Made by a program: the position numbers and the translations under genes
Notes under the pieces: generated by a model
Told to the model about the DNA's origin: nothing
Seen by the model: only the letters and a program-made list of their open reading frames with translations
Database searches by the model: none
Part shown: piece after piece, positions 1 through 6,952 of the stretch
Layout of the letters: each line of letters begins with the position of its first letter
Numbering within the stretch: the stretch's first letter is position 1
Source of the DNA: Janthinobacterium rivuli
GTDB lineage: Bacteria; Pseudomonadota; Gammaproteobacteria; Burkholderiales; Burkholderiaceae_D
Direction of reading: 5' to 3'
NCBI RefSeq assembly: GCF_029690045.1
Contig: NZ_CP121464.1
Location: forward strand, 3,906,001 to 3,970,000
DNA length: 64,000 nt

Positions 1-57
1 TGCCGTCAGTTTGCGCAAGGGGATCGTGATGGTCTTGAAGAAGATATTGAAGATTAA
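1..57 (+). CDS. 3' end of an unidentified gene (partial)
   Basis: The window opens inside a frame whose last 18 codons end in TAA at 55-57. The visible tail is acidic and ends EEDIED. That is too little to assign a family. It overlaps the small frame starting at 29, so one of the two may not be real. Confidence 0.3.
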   Translation, partial: CRQFAQGDRDGLEEDIED

Positions 58-151
58 TCTGAACACCGCCCGCTTCCAGCAGGCGCCGCGGTGCATCGCG
101 GCTGGAGTCCTCTGGATCATTGCTACGTCGGTGACTGCGCCCGTTCTCTAA
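29..151 (+). CDS. possible small one-helix membrane protein (40 aa)
   Basis: An ATG at 29 follows an AAGGGG Shine-Dalgarno-like stretch. It opens 40 codons ending in TAA at 149-151. The product has a basic start (MVLKKILK) and a hydrophobic C-terminal half that could be one membrane helix, a layout common among small phage proteins. The frame also stays open back to base 2, so it could instead be the end of a longer gene entering the window. No family is recognised. Confidence 0.35.
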   Translation: MVLKKILKINLNTARFQQAPRCIAAGVLWIIATSVTAPVL

Positions 152-278
152 GGGCTGCCACTGGAGCGCGCTGGCAGATTGACGCCGAACACGTCTACGC
201 AAATTTGATTTGAGCCGCTGCTGAATCTGAAGGCAGCAAAAACGCACTAAAATGGAAACTCAATCACTGGAGGACACC

Positions 279-452
279 ATGGACGACGACGATAAGTACT
301 TCCCCCGCCTTGATCGCTATGCGACGCTAGAAATGCCACCACCCTCAACTCCTTGCAGCCCCCTCAGGCGAATTCGCATCGCGAAGCAAATTCAATTGCT
401 TCACAACTGGATCGATGCCAATACGACCTGGCCCGAGAGCTACCGCGACTAA
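279..452 (+). CDS. hypothetical protein (57 aa)
   Basis: A GGAGG ribosome binding site at 269-273 lies five bases before the ATG at 279. It therefore favours this start over the in-frame ATG at 252. The product begins MDDDDKYFPRLDRY, has a proline-rich middle and a basic stretch (RRIRIAKQ), and ends WPESYRD. No domain is recognised. Its stop overlaps the stop of the convergent gene at 449-769. It lies in the phage-like region, so a small phage or island protein is the likely identity. Confidence 0.5.
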   Translation: MDDDDKYFPRLDRYATLEMPPPSTPCSPLRRIRIAKQIQLLHNWIDANTTWPESYRD

Positions 453-769
453 GTCGGGGCGCTTGGTAGGCCGTAGCGCTGGCCGCCGCGCCGGGCGTGC
501 TGAATCATGGCCTGGTGCGCGGCCTCGGTGCGCTCGCGCATCCAGGCATCGAAGCCGATAACCTCGACCAAGTGCGTCTCGCGCGGCACCGGCTCATACG
601 CGGCCAGCACCATGTCGAAGCGTTCCGCCTCTTCCGGGTAGAACTCGCACTTCACCGTGACGATCTCGCCAGCAGCGCAGCGTAACTCGAACGAAACGCA
701 GTGCTTCGGTAGGCCGAGCAGCGCGATCAGTTGCGGGCCCAGCGTCTGGACTGTCATCAGGCTGTTCAT
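449..769 (-). CDS. phage-type hypothetical protein (106 aa)
   Basis: A minus-strand gene whose ATG overlaps the stop of the upstream gene (766-969) as ATGA, the usual sign of translational coupling in phage operons. The product has an N-terminal hydrophobic stretch (LIALLGLP), a middle that looks like beta strands (SFELRCAAGEIVTVKCEF), and a helical basic end. It is typical of short conserved prophage proteins, but I do not recognise a function. Confidence 0.6.
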   Translation of the reverse strand: MNSLMTVQTLGPQLIALLGLPKHCVSFELRCAAGEIVTVKCEFYPEEAERFDMVLAAYEPVPRETHLVEVIGFDAWMRERTEAAHQAMIQHARRGGQRYGLPSAPT

Positions 770-969
770 GGGTTGCTTTCAAGTGGGGGCGCAGGCGGCA
801 TCATGCGCGCGGTGGCGCTGGCAACACACGCTGGGCAATGGGTAAGCGCCTGCAGCAGCCGGCGCGCCTCTTCGGCCTGCGCCAACTGCGTGGCCAGTTG
901 GTCGATGCGGCGCATGTCACCAGCTTGGGTCGCTCGGATGATCATGTCGCGGTAGTGGCGCGGGTTCAT
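766..969 (-). CDS. phage-type hypothetical protein (67 aa)
   Basis: A short minus-strand gene, stop-to-start coupled to 449-769 and starting one base after the stop of the small membrane gene at 971-1117. The product opens MNPRHYRDMIIRATQ and continues as a helical, Gln/Ala/Arg-rich segment that could be a short coiled coil. It has a CPAC pair near residues 45-48 and a proline-rich tail. Two cysteines are not enough to call a zinc site. Function unknown. Confidence 0.55.
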   Translation of the reverse strand: MNPRHYRDMIIRATQAGDMRRIDQLATQLAQAEEARRLLQALTHCPACVASATARMMPPAPPLESNP

Positions 970-970
970 A

Positions 971-1117
971 TCACACGGTCCAGGCGTGCAGCGCCGGCTT
1001 GGCCAGTGCCCACAACCAGGGCCAGGCCAGTAGCACGAGCGCGACGATGGCGGCGCCGATCAGCGCGCCCACCAGGATCAAGGTGATGATCATCCCGCGG
1101 AAGTCGATATCGAACAT
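971..1117 (-). CDS. small single-pass membrane protein (48 aa)
   Basis: The ATG at 1117 is preceded on the minus strand by GAGG seven bases upstream, so I prefer it to an in-frame start at 1186. After MFDIDFRG comes a long hydrophobic segment (about residues 9-35) ending in a Trp-rich LAWPWLWAL stretch, with a short basic and aromatic tail. One membrane helix is likely. It heads the small-gene group 1117 to 449 just downstream of the tRNA-Gly. It could be a phage accessory or holin-like protein, but nothing specific supports that. Confidence 0.5.
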   Translation of the reverse strand: MFDIDFRGMIITLILVGALIGAAIVALVLLAWPWLWALAKPALHAWTV

Positions 1118-1193
1118 GCTGACCTCAAATAGAAAAGCCACCAGCGCAGTGATGCGGCCGGCGGCGAAACCCGGCGTGCCGGGCAAGGAGAAC

Positions 1194-1268
1194 TGGAGCG
1201 GGTGACGGGCCTCGAACCCGCGTCGCCGGCTTGGAAGGCCAGCGCTCTACCACTTGAGCTACACCCGC
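1194..1268 (-). tRNA. tRNA-Gly(UCC)
   Basis: The minus strand folds as a complete cloverleaf. GCGGGTG pairs with CACCCGC in the acceptor stem, the D-arm contains TAGCTC, the anticodon loop is CTTCCAA (anticodon TCC, glycine), the T-loop is GGTTCGAGGCC, and CCA is encoded. It lies inside the phage-like region between small phage genes, so it is probably phage or island cargo rather than part of a chromosomal tRNA operon. Confidence 0.93.
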
Positions 1269-1538
1269 GTATCTGGTTGCTGGTTACAGCGTCCGGCGCC
1301 GAATAGCCGCGACTACAAAGCGCGTCGGCTGGGTGGTGCTTATACTGCTCGTAGTTTTGGGCTGATTGATGCGCTAAGGCCTCGCCAGTGCCAAACTACC
1401 CGCTGCGCCAATGGCTAAATGCGCGGTAAGTCGCCTTCACATTTGCGCCGTGCGGCGCTGGGGCTGGATTCTTCGCTACTTCATGGCGCACCTCCTTTCA
1501 GGCCTGCGGTGGCATGATCGCGCGCGCATCCTGCCAGT
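1269..1538. other. gap with no convincing gene
   Basis: This stretch between the tRNA-Gly and the short gene at 1539 shows no long frame. On the minus strand a very strong AAAGGAGG lies before an ATG at 1484, but that frame is only ATG-AAG-TAG. A 31-codon GTG frame (1491 to 1396) overlaps the same site with no proper spacing. It may be the ruined start of a phage gene. Confidence 0.4.
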
Positions 1539-1649
1539 TCAGTTTCGTTCGTCGCGTTCGGCGCGCGTCTGGCGCTCAGCAGCGATCAATGCCCAGCCCA
1601 GCTCGCGGCGCACCTCTTCCCGCGGAGGTAGCAGGTCGAGCACAGGCAT
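1539..1649 (-). CDS. hypothetical short protein (36 aa)
   Basis: The minus-strand ATG at 1649 has GGAG seven bases upstream. A longer in-frame version would start with a GTG inside a terminator hairpin (1734-1752), which is unlikely. The product, starting MPVLDLLPPREEVRRELGW, is a charged helix with no recognised domain. It may be a small phage protein or the remains of a longer one. Confidence 0.35.
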   Translation of the reverse strand: MPVLDLLPPREEVRRELGWALIAAERQTRAERDERN

Positions 1650-1728
1650 GCGGCGCTCCAGGTAGTCTTGAGCAAAGTGGTGTTGGTATTGTTTTGGACT
1701 GGACGGCCTTGAAAATGGGCGCGCAATA

Positions 1729-1760
1729 GAAAAAGCCACCTAAAGGGTGGCTATGTTTTT
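1729..1760. terminator. bidirectional intrinsic terminator
   Basis: AGCCACC (1734-1740) pairs with GGTGGCT (1746-1752) across a five-base loop. A T-run follows on the plus side (1756-1760) and an A-run precedes it (T-run on the minus strand). It separates the minus-strand small genes from the AT-rich membrane-protein gene at 1985. Confidence 0.7.
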
Positions 1761-1984
1761 ACTTCTATCACAATCCGCATGATGAACTATACAATTTTAA
1801 CGCGAGCGAATCCCTCAATGGATGGGTGCCCGGCGAATTCCCGCTATCGGTGCCGCATCATGCGATCAGTACGAGTGTGGAAAGTCTGCTTAGATTACAT
1901 CAAAAAAATAAAAATCACAAGTCAAATCTCGACAGCGAGCGATATTGCTACTAAAATAATCTCCTCACGAGAATGGAGACGCCA

Positions 1985-2929
1985 ATGTCTGATACTTCGC
2001 CTCAACCGGTACAAGATAAAAATAAAACTGTGTGTATAGAACACGAAAAACTTAAGCTACATTTTGCCTATCTAGTGGTTATTCTAGTTTTTTCGATGAT
2101 CTTACTGGCGACAGGCCAGTTTACACCTAAGGAAAAGTTCACGGAATACCTGTCCAATGCCGCTACTCTCGTCTCAGTGGTGCTTGGCCTAGTAGCTATT
2201 TTTTATTCCTTTATTTCAAATGATGGCCTATCAAAAAGTTTAGGATCAATAAACAATGTATCTGAACAAATCGCAAAAACAAGAGAAGAAATAAGTATTT
2301 ATGTGGATCGCACAAAGGAAACAGGAGATCTTGCGGAATCTGGCGCAAAATTATTAAGCTCTGCCACACTCGAAATAAAACACAATCTTAGTGAGTTATC
2401 TTCAGCAATGGAAGCGATAAGAGTTCAAACCTCAGATTTCGGCACTATAATTAGCGAAATACCTTCCAAATTTGAGAAACTTGAAATCACCTTCCAAGAT
2501 GCCGCGAAAGGATTTGGAGTAAAAGAAAAGAGCAGGGACGAGCATACTCCATCTGCAGAACTCGCACCGGCTCTTGTCCAGCAAGTTCTTGAAACATCCT
2601 CATTAGCCTGCAATCTTGTCATCATCGCATGCGTGTTCGCATTTCAGTCCAAGAAACAATTGGACCTTGAGAATTTTAGCAAAATAATGGAAACAAAATT
2701 AGACGATCTGATGTCCGGCTACATTATTGCACTGAATGCATTTGGAGCAATTTCGATTAGATATATAAATTCTCGCAATTTCGAAATAGTTGAAGCAAAC
2801 AAAAACATTGAAAAAATTGCCGAGAAGTATTATATTGAATACCTAAATTCATCTTTTAACGATGATAAAGCGGAGAAGGAAATATGGAAAAAAAGGCTAG
2901 ATGCTGTAAAGGATTTATTTTTTCCTTGA
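1985..2929 (+). CDS. two-helix membrane protein with coiled-coil domain (candidate prophage moron)
   Basis: The start is chosen at 1985 because GGAG (1975-1978) sits six bases upstream; an ATG at 1973 would overlap that site. The product of about 314 residues has two hydrophobic helices near the N-terminus (about 27-46 and 59-78) and then a long polar region rich in Glu, Lys and Ser that looks coiled-coil. Two weaker hydrophobic patches follow, around residues 210 and 240, and the tail is charged. Base composition is strikingly AT-rich beside its neighbours and it faces the other way from the phage module, as expected of laterally acquired cargo. I do not recognise the family. Two membrane anchors plus a cytosolic coiled coil resemble phage-exclusion or SLATT-like effectors only in general shape. 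Confidence 0.75.
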   Translation: MSDTSPQPVQDKNKTVCIEHEKLKLHFAYLVVILVFSMILLATGQFTPKEKFTEYLSNAATLVSVVLGLVAIFYSFISNDGLSKSLGSINNVSEQIAKTREEISIYVDRTKETGDLAESGAKLLSSATLEIKHNLSELSSAMEAIRVQTSDFGTIISEIPSKFEKLEITFQDAAKGFGVKEKSRDEHTPSAELAPALVQQVLETSSLACNLVIIACVFAFQSKKQLDLENFSKIMETKLDDLMSGYIIALNAFGAISIRYINSRNFEIVEANKNIEKIAEKYYIEYLNSSFNDDKAEKEIWKKRLDAVKDLFFP

Positions 2930-3106
2930 CCATGTAATTAGAAATTTAAGCTCTGAAATTAAATCTTAATTTAGAAGCAGCGCGAGCATTGTGTGTCTGA
3001 ACAAAGTCATCTAATTCACTAACCATATCCAAAATCTTTTCGCGCTCGAATCCCCCCGCTTCAACGGCCGCTTTGCCGGTGCCATCGCAAACAGCGCAAA
3101 CCTTCA

Positions 3107-4017
3107 GTGACGGTTTAAAAACTTCGTAGCAACTTTTGTGTCAAAGCGTCTTTGACGTTTTGGAGTAGCTGTCATGTGGACACAAGAGAATCGTAGCAAG
3201 CATCAACAGGTACGGACACCGCTCAAACGTGGTTATCCTACGGATGTGAAAGATGAAGAGTGGCACCTGATCGCACCGCTGCTGCCGAAGCAAGCGAAGA
3301 CGGGAAGACCGCGCAAAACGGATTTGCGCGCAGTGATCAATGCGCTGCGATACATGGTGCGGTCCGGATGCGAGTGGCGCATGCTGCCCAATGATTTTCC
3401 GCCCTATCAGACGGTTTATTACTGGTTCCGGCGACTGATGCGGCGCATGCTGTTTCGCACCATTCATGACTTGGCGCTGATGCTTGATCGCTTGTCCAAT
3501 GAGCGGGAGGTGCTGCCGAGTGCCGGCATTGTCGATAGCCAGAGCGTGAAAGCGCCAGGGGCACGAACGAGAGGCTATGACGCCAACAAGAAAGTCAGTG
3601 GGCGCAAACGCCATATTGCGGTCGACACGGATGGTCGCTTGCTGGCGATGAACCTGACACCAGCCGATATCGCCGACTCCACTGGTGCTCAGATGGTACT
3701 CGACGGCTTGGTCAAACGCTGGCCGTGGGTGAAGCATCTGTTTGGGGATGCGGCATACGACCGCAGACAACTGATGGACAAGGCAGAGTTTCTCGACTTT
3801 ACGGTGGAGGTCGTGCGGCGCCTGCAGCGGCAGCAAGGTTTCGCTGTTCAGCCAAGGCGCTGGGTGGTCGAGCGAACGTTTGCATGGCTGATGCGTTACC
3901 GACGCTTGGTGCGCGACTATGAACAGCGCATTGACGTGTCGGAAAACATGATTTACTTGGCCATGGGATCGCTGCTACTGCATCGACTAAATTTCCGCTA
4001 AGTTATTAAACCGTCTC
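3107..4017 (+). mobile_element. IS5-family insertion sequence, complete
   Basis: The element is 911 bases. The left end reads GTGACGGTTTAAAAACTT and the right end, inverted, GAGACGGTTTAATAACTT. It is flanked by a 3-base duplication TCA (3104-3106 and 4018-4020). The bounds are confirmed independently, because deleting the element and one TCA restores the frame of the interrupted gene. One intact transposase gene fills it. Three-base TNA duplications are known for some IS5-family groups. Confidence 0.92.
3174..4001 (+). CDS. IS5-family DDE transposase
   Basis: A single 275-residue frame preceded by GGAG eight bases before the ATG. It carries an N-terminal DUF4096-like part (DEEWHLIAPLLP, SGCEWRMLPNDFPPYQTVYYWF). 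The DDE catalytic residues appear in IVDSQSVK (first Asp), FGDAAYD (second Asp) and VVERTFAWLMRYRRL (Glu, the Y-(2)-R-(3)-E-(6)-K-like signature). No frameshift or internal stop is seen, so the element may still be active. It reads opposite to the phage gene it interrupts. Confidence 0.95.
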   Translation: MWTQENRSKHQQVRTPLKRGYPTDVKDEEWHLIAPLLPKQAKTGRPRKTDLRAVINALRYMVRSGCEWRMLPNDFPPYQTVYYWFRRLMRRMLFRTIHDLALMLDRLSNEREVLPSAGIVDSQSVKAPGARTRGYDANKKVSGRKRHIAVDTDGRLLAMNLTPADIADSTGAQMVLDGLVKRWPWVKHLFGDAAYDRRQLMDKAEFLDFTVEVVRRLQRQQGFAVQPRRWVVERTFAWLMRYRRLVRDYEQRIDVSENMIYLAMGSLLLHRLNFR

Positions 4018-4488
4018 TCAGGCCTTTGAAGCCCATTTTGGCAACGAAACTTGTTCCGCAACATTCTTTGCAGCAACCATCCAGCCAATGCGCTAACGAC
4101 GCGTATGCGACTCGCCGGTACAACGCTTGAGCCGCCTGCTGGTCCCATGCCGTATTCGACTTGATCCAGCCACGCGAGCGGCCCTTTTCCGTCACGGCCG
4201 CCGTCCAGATACGCAACAGCTGTGCAAGATTGGCCGAGTTTCCCTCGAAGAGTTTATTGATCGCGCCGTCCGCATACTTGACGCGGCACAGCAGCGAGCC
4301 GAGATCTCCCGCCAGCGCCGCTGCCGCGATCGCATCAAGGTCGTGATGAAACGCATCATCCCGAAGATTTGAAGATTGCAACGATGCTACAAATTTTTCT
4401 GCGAAGCCCATGAATTCCCTTTCATTCCGTACGTCAACGTTAACACCCTTTTTTGACCTGTGCCAGCCCTGCCACTCTTCGGCGCCGC

Positions 4489-4914
4489 TCAGACGCGCAG
4501 CACGCCGGTCCGGTTGAATTCGCGCACGGCCGCCAGGCCAGCACGCGCAATTGCGACGTTCGGCACGCCGCGCAGGAAGACCATCGTTTTGCCAACGCCC
4601 TCGCGCAGCACGCGCATTTCATCGCCATTAACACCGAAGGTGCCGGTTCGCTTGGCGCGCGCCTGGATTTCAGCAATCGCCTCGACCATGGCCTGAGCCA
4701 CTGGCAGGATGTCGTGGCCTGCTGGCGCAATGCGGCGCGCCATATCGGCATTGCTCAGCAGGTCGTAGACGTGCTGCTCCTGAAAGTGGCCCTTGCCCAT
4801 GGCCTCGCTGGCCTGGAAGCCTGGCATTTCGAAGGCAATGTCTCGGCGCGCGCCAGGCGGCAGCACGGCCGGCTTCGGGATGTACCGTTTGCGCGGCTTC
4901 TTGTTGGCGGCCAT
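4489..4914 (-). CDS. phage-type conserved hypothetical protein (141 aa)
   Basis: The start is set at 4914, where ATGA overlaps the stop of the upstream nuclease gene; the frame is open further upstream but there it shadows that gene. The product opens with a very basic stretch (MAANKKPRKRYIPKP) and then a mainly helical region with no cysteines or metal motif. It is part of a coupled run 6225 to 4489. Conserved small proteins like this are common beside phage nucleases. Its role is unknown; the basic N-terminus might bind nucleic acid. Confidence 0.7.
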   Translation of the reverse strand: MAANKKPRKRYIPKPAVLPPGARRDIAFEMPGFQASEAMGKGHFQEQHVYDLLSNADMARRIAPAGHDILPVAQAMVEAIAEIQARAKRTGTFGVNGDEMRVLREGVGKTMVFLRGVPNVAIARAGLAAVREFNRTGVLRV

Positions 4915-5261
4915 CAGAATTCCTCCACTTTCCAACCGCCGCCCGCCTTCTTCGGCAGCGCCTGCACGGCGACAAAGCGCAGCGGGTACATGTCGGCCGC
5001 GATCTTGATCTTCGCGCGCGCATCGTCTTGCCAGAAACCCTTCACTTCGTGCGCCTCCAGCGCGCCGCCCGCCAGCAACACGGCAAAGTCTGGCGTGTAA
5101 AACGTGTTGTCCGCCAGGCGGAATTTCAGACCTTCGAACTTGTACCACTCCACCTCGCCGGCGGCCTTGCGCTGCTCCAGCGTCAGCGCATATGCCTGTT
5201 CGGTCTTGTTCATGGCGCCGACCTTGAGGCGGCCCAGCGCCTGCAAGCCACGGGCCATCAT
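4914..5261 (-). CDS. DUF1064-like phage nuclease (PD-(D/E)XK fold)
   Basis: About 115 residues, with the start at 5261 overlapping the previous stop as ATGA. The core reads NTFYTPDF, then EAHEVKGFW, then ARAKIKIAADMYP. The spaced Asp, Glu-x-Lys and Lys are the pattern of PD-(D/E)XK phage nucleases of the DUF1064 type, proposed to act in recombination or junction resolution. The family is recognised from these motifs. Enzyme activity is inferred. Confidence 0.75.
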   Translation of the reverse strand: MMARGLQALGRLKVGAMNKTEQAYALTLEQRKAAGEVEWYKFEGLKFRLADNTFYTPDFAVLLAGGALEAHEVKGFWQDDARAKIKIAADMYPLRFVAVQALPKKAGGGWKVEEF

Positions 5262-5740
5262 TGCGGACGCTCCAGGCGATGCGTGGCCGCCATCACGATC
5301 ACTGCGCGCGCCGCAGCATCCCTGTCCGGATAGCACCGGTAGACAACGTCCTGGCCGTCGATCTCAGCGTCCGTGCGAATAAAGCGCACTTGCACCTCGT
5401 ACTCGCCGGTGAAGCGCTTCGCGGCCTCGCGGATGAACTCCTGGCGCACGCCCAGAGGCAGCACGATCAGGCGCAGGCCTGGCCGGTGAATGCCGATCTG
5501 GCGCATCACCTCCAGGTTGGCGCTGGTCTTGTGCAGCCCGAACGAGGCGAAGATGGCGCGCTGGCCGCCGGCCAGGGCCCAGCGCACGATGTCGCGGGCG
5601 TGCGGCTTGAGGCCAGGGTGGATGTCGGCCAGCGGCACGTCGAAGCCTTTGCGCTGGGCCAGCTTGATCTTGGCGCGCAGGAATTCGCTGTACGCCGCTT
5701 CTTTCAGGTGTTTTTGCTCTTGCGGGCTAAAGGCGCTCAT
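5258..5740 (-). CDS. N-terminal fragment of a phage SNF2/DEAD-type helicase
   Basis: 160 residues. The first ~130 match the start of phage helicase or helicase-methylase proteins: a conserved helical lead, FASFGLHKT at the place of the Walker A loop, and RLIVLPLGVRQEF. Helicase motifs II to VI and any methylase domain are absent. After DGQDVVY the sequence changes character (RCYPDRDAAARAV) and stops. Such proteins are normally several times longer, so this is probably an in-frame deletion product. The ATG overlaps the stop of ybcO and its own stop overlaps the next ATG, so the operon layout is intact. Confidence 0.65.
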   Translation of the reverse strand: MSAFSPQEQKHLKEAAYSEFLRAKIKLAQRKGFDVPLADIHPGLKPHARDIVRWALAGGQRAIFASFGLHKTSANLEVMRQIGIHRPGLRLIVLPLGVRQEFIREAAKRFTGEYEVQVRFIRTDAEIDGQDVVYRCYPDRDAAARAVIVMAATHRLERPQ

Positions 5741-6225
5741 GGGTGTTCCAATGTAGGTTGAATGGCGGCAGGCGCTGCATCGAGCAAGCCCATCGACCGT
5801 AAAATTTCGTGGGTGTGGGACACGGCCGCGCGAAAGGCAGCCTCCAGGCCGGCCAGCGACAGATCTGCCGGGCGCGGGCGCCTGCCGTCGAGCACGTCGT
5901 GGCAGGCGCTGCAGCCGAACGCCGCGGCCGTGTCTGGCGCCTTCAGGCCCATGCCCTTCCCGTCTGCCAGGTAGTTCGAATGGCAGAGCACGGTAGTGTC
6001 AGGGTCGAAGTTGCAGACGGTCAGGCGCAGCGTGCAGTCCTGGCCGCGTGCAGCGCGCCGGATTGGCGTCGAGACAGGGCCTTTGGACTTCAGGCCCGCC
6101 TTGCGCTTCGGTGCCGTGCGCTGGTGCGACTGCACGGAGAGCATGCCGGTGCTGGGCATGGGCGAGGTGCGCTTGAATGGCGTGCGTACTAAGGGTTTCC
6201 CGGGCTTCATGGGTGAGCGCTTCAT
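5737..6225 (-). CDS. YbcO/DUF1364-family phage nuclease
   Basis: 162 residues. A basic proline-rich N-terminus (MKRSPMKPGKPLVRTPFKR) is followed by the DUF1364 core: CTLRLTVCNFDPDTTVLCHSN, then GMGLKAPDTAAAFGCSACHDVLDGRR. The cysteines, the CHSN and CSACHD histidines and the following Asp-Gly form the HNH-like metal site of this family. E. coli YbcO of prophage DLP12 is the known member. In phages it sits in the recombination region before the late regulator, as here. All key residues are present. Confidence 0.85.
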   Translation of the reverse strand: MKRSPMKPGKPLVRTPFKRTSPMPSTGMLSVQSHQRTAPKRKAGLKSKGPVSTPIRRAARGQDCTLRLTVCNFDPDTTVLCHSNYLADGKGMGLKAPDTAAAFGCSACHDVLDGRRPRPADLSLAGLEAAFRAAVSHTHEILRSMGLLDAAPAAIQPTLEHP

Positions 6226-6281
6226 TTCCCACCGCCAATACTTGACGTGTTACGATTCTGCCAACCAGACTTGGATTCGTT

Positions 6282-6947
6282 ATGAAATTTAGAAGTAAAG
6301 TAAGACTTAGCTTGATCGCCTTTGCAATTTTTGTAATTGCTGGTAGTTGCCTCATATACGTATTCAGGACGGCCAAAGACTTGGCCGCATGGGTGCAGGC
6401 GATCGGCTCTATCGCAGCTATACTCGCCGCTATCGCAGTTGCTTGGTATCAGGCTGAAGTAACCCGCGAGCGCGACCGACAAGACCGGGAAGCTGATCTG
6501 TGCGGCTTGTTGCTCAGCATCCGAGATGAGCTGTTTTTGAACCTCACGATGGCGCACGAAATAGTTGGGAGAGAACTGGAAGAAACAGCGGCTGGAACTA
6601 TTTATTTCGGAATATTTCCAGTGCCCGAGGATCCCTTTGTTATTTTCAACTCGCTCTCGCATAAGTTGCCAATGATCACAAATGAGCGGCTGCGATTGCA
6701 GATTATTAAGACTTATGCGATAGCAAAAGGCGTTGCTCAAACTTTTCGTTTTAACAATACGCTTCTTTCCAGCTATGAAATTGCAAGAAAAATTGCGCGA
6801 AAAAGCGAGGAAGCAGTTGATGTCGTTGAGGCGGAGTTGATCGAAGTGCAACTGTGTGATTACGGAGACAGTTTGCGGGCGCACTACAAGAAGCTGAGGG
6901 CCGAGGCTGATACTCTCAACATTCTTTTTCGTGAAATGGGTATGTGA
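6282..6947 (+). CDS. two-helix membrane protein of unknown function (candidate prophage moron)
   Basis: 221 residues. Two hydrophobic helices lie at about 8-28 and 37-56 with only a short loop between, followed by a basic stretch (RERDRQDREAD) and a cytosolic, mostly helical domain to the end. It runs opposite to the phage module and lies between ybcO and the truncated PAPS-reductase gene. Its base composition is lower in GC than the flanking phage genes. The family is not recognised. Position and orientation suggest a moron gene, for example for superinfection exclusion, but that is inference. Confidence 0.7.
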   Translation: MKFRSKVRLSLIAFAIFVIAGSCLIYVFRTAKDLAAWVQAIGSIAAILAAIAVAWYQAEVTRERDRQDREADLCGLLLSIRDELFLNLTMAHEIVGRELEETAAGTIYFGIFPVPEDPFVIFNSLSHKLPMITNERLRLQIIKTYAIAKGVAQTFRFNNTLLSSYEIARKIARKSEEAVDVVEAELIEVQLCDYGDSLRAHYKKLRAEADTLNILFREMGM

Positions 6948-6952
6948 CATTT

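Larger units (their letters stand above)
2946..4411 (-). pseudogene. zinc-finger phage protein split by an IS element (possible Q-type antiterminator)
   Basis: Reading from ATG 4411, 131 codons run to the IS edge. Removing 3107-4017 plus one TCA copy continues the same frame for 52 more codons to TAA at 2946-2948, restoring a protein of about 183 residues. The join creates two cysteine clusters, CCKECCGT before the IS and CAVCDGTGK just after it. Such paired C-x-x-C-x-G-x-G motifs occur in DnaJ-like zinc fingers and in some phage antitermination Q proteins. Together with its place downstream of the nuclease genes, a Q-like role is plausible but unproven. As it stands the protein ends with six IS-encoded residues and lacks the second cysteine cluster. 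Confidence 0.85.

Noticed and set aside
1476..1484. A start preceded by a perfect AAAGGAGG on the minus strand.
   Set aside because: The frame is only ATG-AAG-TAG. It may be a broken gene start, but there is no product to report.
1779..2039. An 86-codon frame just before the AT-rich membrane gene.
   Set aside because: No ribosome binding site, no hydrophobic or domain pattern, and it runs over the well-supported start at 1985 in another frame.
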